A stretch of DNA of 64,000 nucleotides. Origin: Tetrahymena thermophila SB210 (taxonomy: Eukaryota; Ciliophora; Oligohymenophorea; Hymenostomatida; Tetrahymenidae). How positions within the stretch are numbered: the stretch's first letter is position 1; each line of letters begins with the position of its first letter. The notes below the pieces were generated by a model that ran no database searches, was not told the DNA's origin, and saw only the letters and a list, made by a program, of their open reading frames with translations. Below are positions 60,722 through 64,000 of the stretch, one piece after another. A program made the position numbers and the translations under genes. The stretch is from the NCBI RefSeq assembly GCF_000189635.1, contig NW_002476544.1, positions 682,001 through 746,000 of the forward strand, in the 5' to 3' direction.

Positions 60722-62332
60722 ATAAATAGTAAATAAAACAACTAAAAACTAACTTAAAATATCTAATTGTATAACCGCCATTTTCAAATTTATATTGATT
60801 TATAGACTGATTGTATTTATTTCCTATAGTTTCTTTCTATTCAAAATCAAATTTTTCTTTTAAGTTAATTTTTTTTTTCATTCACTTTCTTACCCACAAT
60901 ACAGCCTTTCCTTACTTTATTTATTTTTTAATTTCAAATTTTTTTCCACAAGTGCTTTTTTAATTTATTAAATTGCAAAAAAGAGTAAAAGCTCGATTAT
61001 TTTTCGATAAAATATCTTCATAAATTAATAATTAATTTCATAAACCATCACCATCAACCAACCCATACATTTGCGGTGATATCTCAACAATCTCAAAACC
61101 TCAAAACGAATTTAAGTTACAGTTTTTACATTTGATAACTAGTATATACACTTTTCTACTTATTTAGATGTAATCTATACTTAAATAAGATGAGAAATTA
61201 GGAGCATCCCTTTATGCTTGCTATTGACCTTGGTTTTAAAACAAGAAATACTTTGAAGTGATTAAACAATTATACACCATCTTAGTAAATAGTTGTACTA
61301 TCATTTAATTTAATAGAGCTATAAAATTTTATAAATGAGACAACAAAGTATTAACTCAATCAAATTTCAATAAAACCTTTCATGTTTTCTACTGTTGTTC
61401 ATTAAAAATACATTTTTTTTTACTTAATTGAATGATTAACTCTGATAAAAAAAATATTTGCTTACTGAAGAAAACTAGAACATTTAGTTATACTATGTAA
61501 AATTTAAAAGATATTTAATTTTTATGACAGCAACAAACACTATTATACAAAATATAAGATCGAAATATGCAGAAAGACCATCGATATTTGAAATCAATAA
61601 AAAATATTTATTTATTTAATTTTCTTGTTTGTTTTCCCCAGCAACAAAAGAAAGATACAAAGATAGATAGATAAATTTCAATTTTTAATGAATTAAAAAA
61701 TCAATGTAATCCATGTATATCTTTCTATTTTTTTTCATGCGATATAATTAAAACTTAACCTATTTGACAAATAGAGGAATTAGTTTTTACCATTCATTAA
61801 CAACTCATTGATTCGGAGAAACAATATATCTCAAATATAAGATATAAACAGGTTATTATTACTAAATAAATGAAAGCCACTAATCCATCCTCAAACCTTT
61901 TTAATTTGAAAAAATTTTACCTAAAATTCGCTTCTTGAAATATTCAAAGTTACTTCTTAGATTGAAGTTAATTTTCAAGAGAAGTATTTTAAAAGCAAAT
62001 ATAATTTTATCCCTCAGGTTTTATTGTAGCTAGCTATATTTATAAGGTGCTCAATAGAGATAAAAAAGAGAGGGATAAATTATTCATTTATTTTGATATA
62101 AATAAATTGATAAAATTATGTCAGTGTAAAAATAATTAATTAAATAAGATATCTAAGTAAACTAAAATTTATTTCACTATTTTAATTTGTGTGGCCTCAA
62201 TTTCATTAATAATTCAACTTAAAGTATTTCAGATAAATTTATCTTTCTTTTATTTGGCATTTAAAATAATTGTAATTTAATTCAACATTTTCTTTCTATC
62301 TTAAATTAGTACTTGTTCTATTCTTAAGCATC
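60722..62332. other. Intergenic region
   Basis: No supported gene. A short frame near 61191-61261 (HPFMLAIDLGFKTRNTLK then TGA) has protein-like composition but only 24 codons; it may be a stray exon. Confidence 0.4.
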
Positions 62333-62647
62333 ATGGATACACATAATGCTTTTATACTAAATTCAATGTTTTATAATAGATTTATAGTAGAGATTAGAGG
62401 AAAAGAAGTAATTTTGTTTGTGTTAATCCCAAATTGCGGGAAAGAATAATAAAAATAGTAATTCTAATAAATTGATCCGAATATAGCTTTTTATCAATAG
62501 AACAATTTGTTATTATCGTATTAAACCCATTTAGCTAGTTGTAATTGTAATTAAATAATTTTTATACTTCTAATCAATTAATTTTTTTAGCCAAATATCA
62601 AATAAAAACAAACTAAATTTATAATTTGCATTAAATTATATTTTTGA
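62333..62647 (+). CDS. Doubtful small ORF
   Basis: The frame from ATG 62333 to TGA 62645-62647 gives 104 residues. Its first half (FIVEIRGKEVILFVLIPNCG) could be protein-like; the rest is Gln/Asn/Ile-rich, as expected from translated AT-rich DNA with reassigned stops. Weak evidence, no family. Confidence 0.2.
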
Positions 62648-64000
62648 CAATTCTACGTAATTTAATAATGAATGCCATCTCCAATCATTAGTTATTTGCA
62701 GTAACCTATTATTTATAACAAAAATGAATAAATTCACTCTCAATTTTAAATTGACTATTTATTAATACTATCCCAAAAGAAAAACAATTTTAATGTTTCT
62801 GATTATTTGAATATCAAAAAATATTCTGCTTCCATACTTACTTACTTACTCTTGCTTGATTCCTATTTTATAAATTATAAAAATTTTATGCCTTACAATA
62901 AATTATATTTCTAGGATATAAAAGCAAATTTAATAATTAATAATTATCTGTTGTAACCTTCAAATAATTATGACTATAAATAAATAAGCATTTTTTACAT
63001 ATTAATTAATTATACTACCCTATACTCAAACTAAAAAGTATTAAAGTATTAAAAATATCTATCAAAAATAAATACTCTGTAAACCTATTTATTTTATTTT
63101 TCTAATAATCTCTTCAACTTAGCTTTACTTAAGAAATGTGTAAATTTTCTATTTATAATAACAAAACTTTTTTTCTTATTAACTTCTTTTTAAAATTGTT
63201 TTAAATCTATTTTGCTAACAAGCTATTAACAAAACTATTTTATATAAAGTTTTAAAGTTAAAAAACAAGTAAACTGTAACAATTGCAATAAATGCTAGCA
63301 AGAATTGTAAATTTTAGATATTCATAATCAAAAAAGTACTTATAAATATTTTTTTATTTGATAAAATTATTAATATAATTTATAAATTCTATTTCTTAAT
63401 AAATTATTAATATTAAGAATGTGCTCAGCTTTAATTGTAAGTATGTTTTATCTAATACTTATTTTAAATAAAAATCAAATAGTACTAAAAAAATAAAGAA
63501 CGAACTGGTAAATTTAATTCCTAACAAATTTTAAAAATGTCAAAATAGATTATTAATTAGAATTTATTTCTATAAATAAAAATATAACAATTTTGATCTA
63601 GTCACTGAAAGGTAACCTTATACTTGCAGGTGATTTTATTTTTAAGCTTTTAAAAAATGTTTCATCCGAAATATAATTTTTAATTGAATTTTTAGTCTTT
63701 TTTTATAATTTAATATATTTTTAAAAATCTTTTTGCCTCAAAAATTCATTTCCTAAGAAGTAAAAATAATTTAAAGTTAAATATTTTATATAAATTTAGA
63801 TAGCTATGATAAAGAAATAAATAAAAGCTTAATGAGAATAGCAATTTATATTTTAAATTCACCAAGTTAAAAATAGATATTCCTCATTTAATTTATTTAG
63901 CAAACTCTTGAATTGTTAATCATATAATAAAGAGTAGTTATTTAAATGAAAAATAAAGGGACTTGCTATAATTAAATATATATAGTACCCTACGGTACTG
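62648..64000. other. Intergenic region to the window end
   Basis: AT-rich, no supported gene. Ends within hairpin motif copy 3. Confidence 0.5.
63984..64000 (-). other. Tetraloop hairpin motif, copy 3 (cut by window end)
   Basis: Minus strand AGTACC-GTAG-GGTACT followed by ATATATATA. The stem is identical to copy 1; the loop differs. The GAAA hairpin would lie beyond the window. Confidence 0.6.

Overview
The window looks like macronuclear DNA of a Tetrahymena-type ciliate. It is extremely AT-rich, and long frames stay open only if TAA and TAG are read as glutamine and TGA is the only stop. Introns are about 50 to 1040 bases, too long for Paramecium. With the standard code almost every gene breaks into short pieces, so all models here use the ciliate code. 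Exon joins were accepted only where donor (GT), acceptor (AG), phase and total length agreed.

Layout. 1-579: 3' end of a glutamine- and lysine-rich protein. 2195-5224 (minus): a two-exon gene for a large protein with a RAP-like C-terminus. 5.7-24 kb: an accessory block built by duplication. It holds four intact tandem paralogues of a ciliate-style polytopic membrane protein (10580, 15004, 17039, 19027), one frameshifted copy (5956), two 3' relics (12450, about 23110), repeated upstream modules, and two small secreted cysteine-rich proteins (21434 and 22351, minus) with their own duplicated upstream region. A third, orphan copy of that upstream region lies at 8356. 24139: fragment of a papain-like fold gene. 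26846-27628 (minus): secreted RNase T2.

31.9-42.2 kb: two paralogous phospholipid scramblases (31927 and 41077) flank a four-exon minus-strand gene for an 1807-residue membrane protein of the ciliate 'tiny macrocysts'/PAS type. 44125: single-exon OSCA/CSC1/TMEM63 mechanosensitive channel relative. 47613-51383: kinase-like protein followed by leucine-rich repeats; twelve consecutive exons are each exactly 90 bases and each encodes one repeat. 52759-56376: multi-exon gene resembling the ciliary protein CFAP96 (C4orf47). 58830: protein ending in a PIG-Y-like domain (GPI anchor synthesis). 60308 and later: weak small ORFs only.

There is no operon logic, as expected for a eukaryote. Membrane and lipid functions (scramblases, OSCA channel, PIG-Y, the polytopic family, the PAS membrane protein) are common here but need not be linked. 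The features I find least explained are the chimeric duplication block at 5.7-24 kb, the exon-per-repeat LRR gene, and a short motif at 39778, 51705 and 63984. On the minus strand that motif folds into one or two tetraloop hairpins followed by an AT run.
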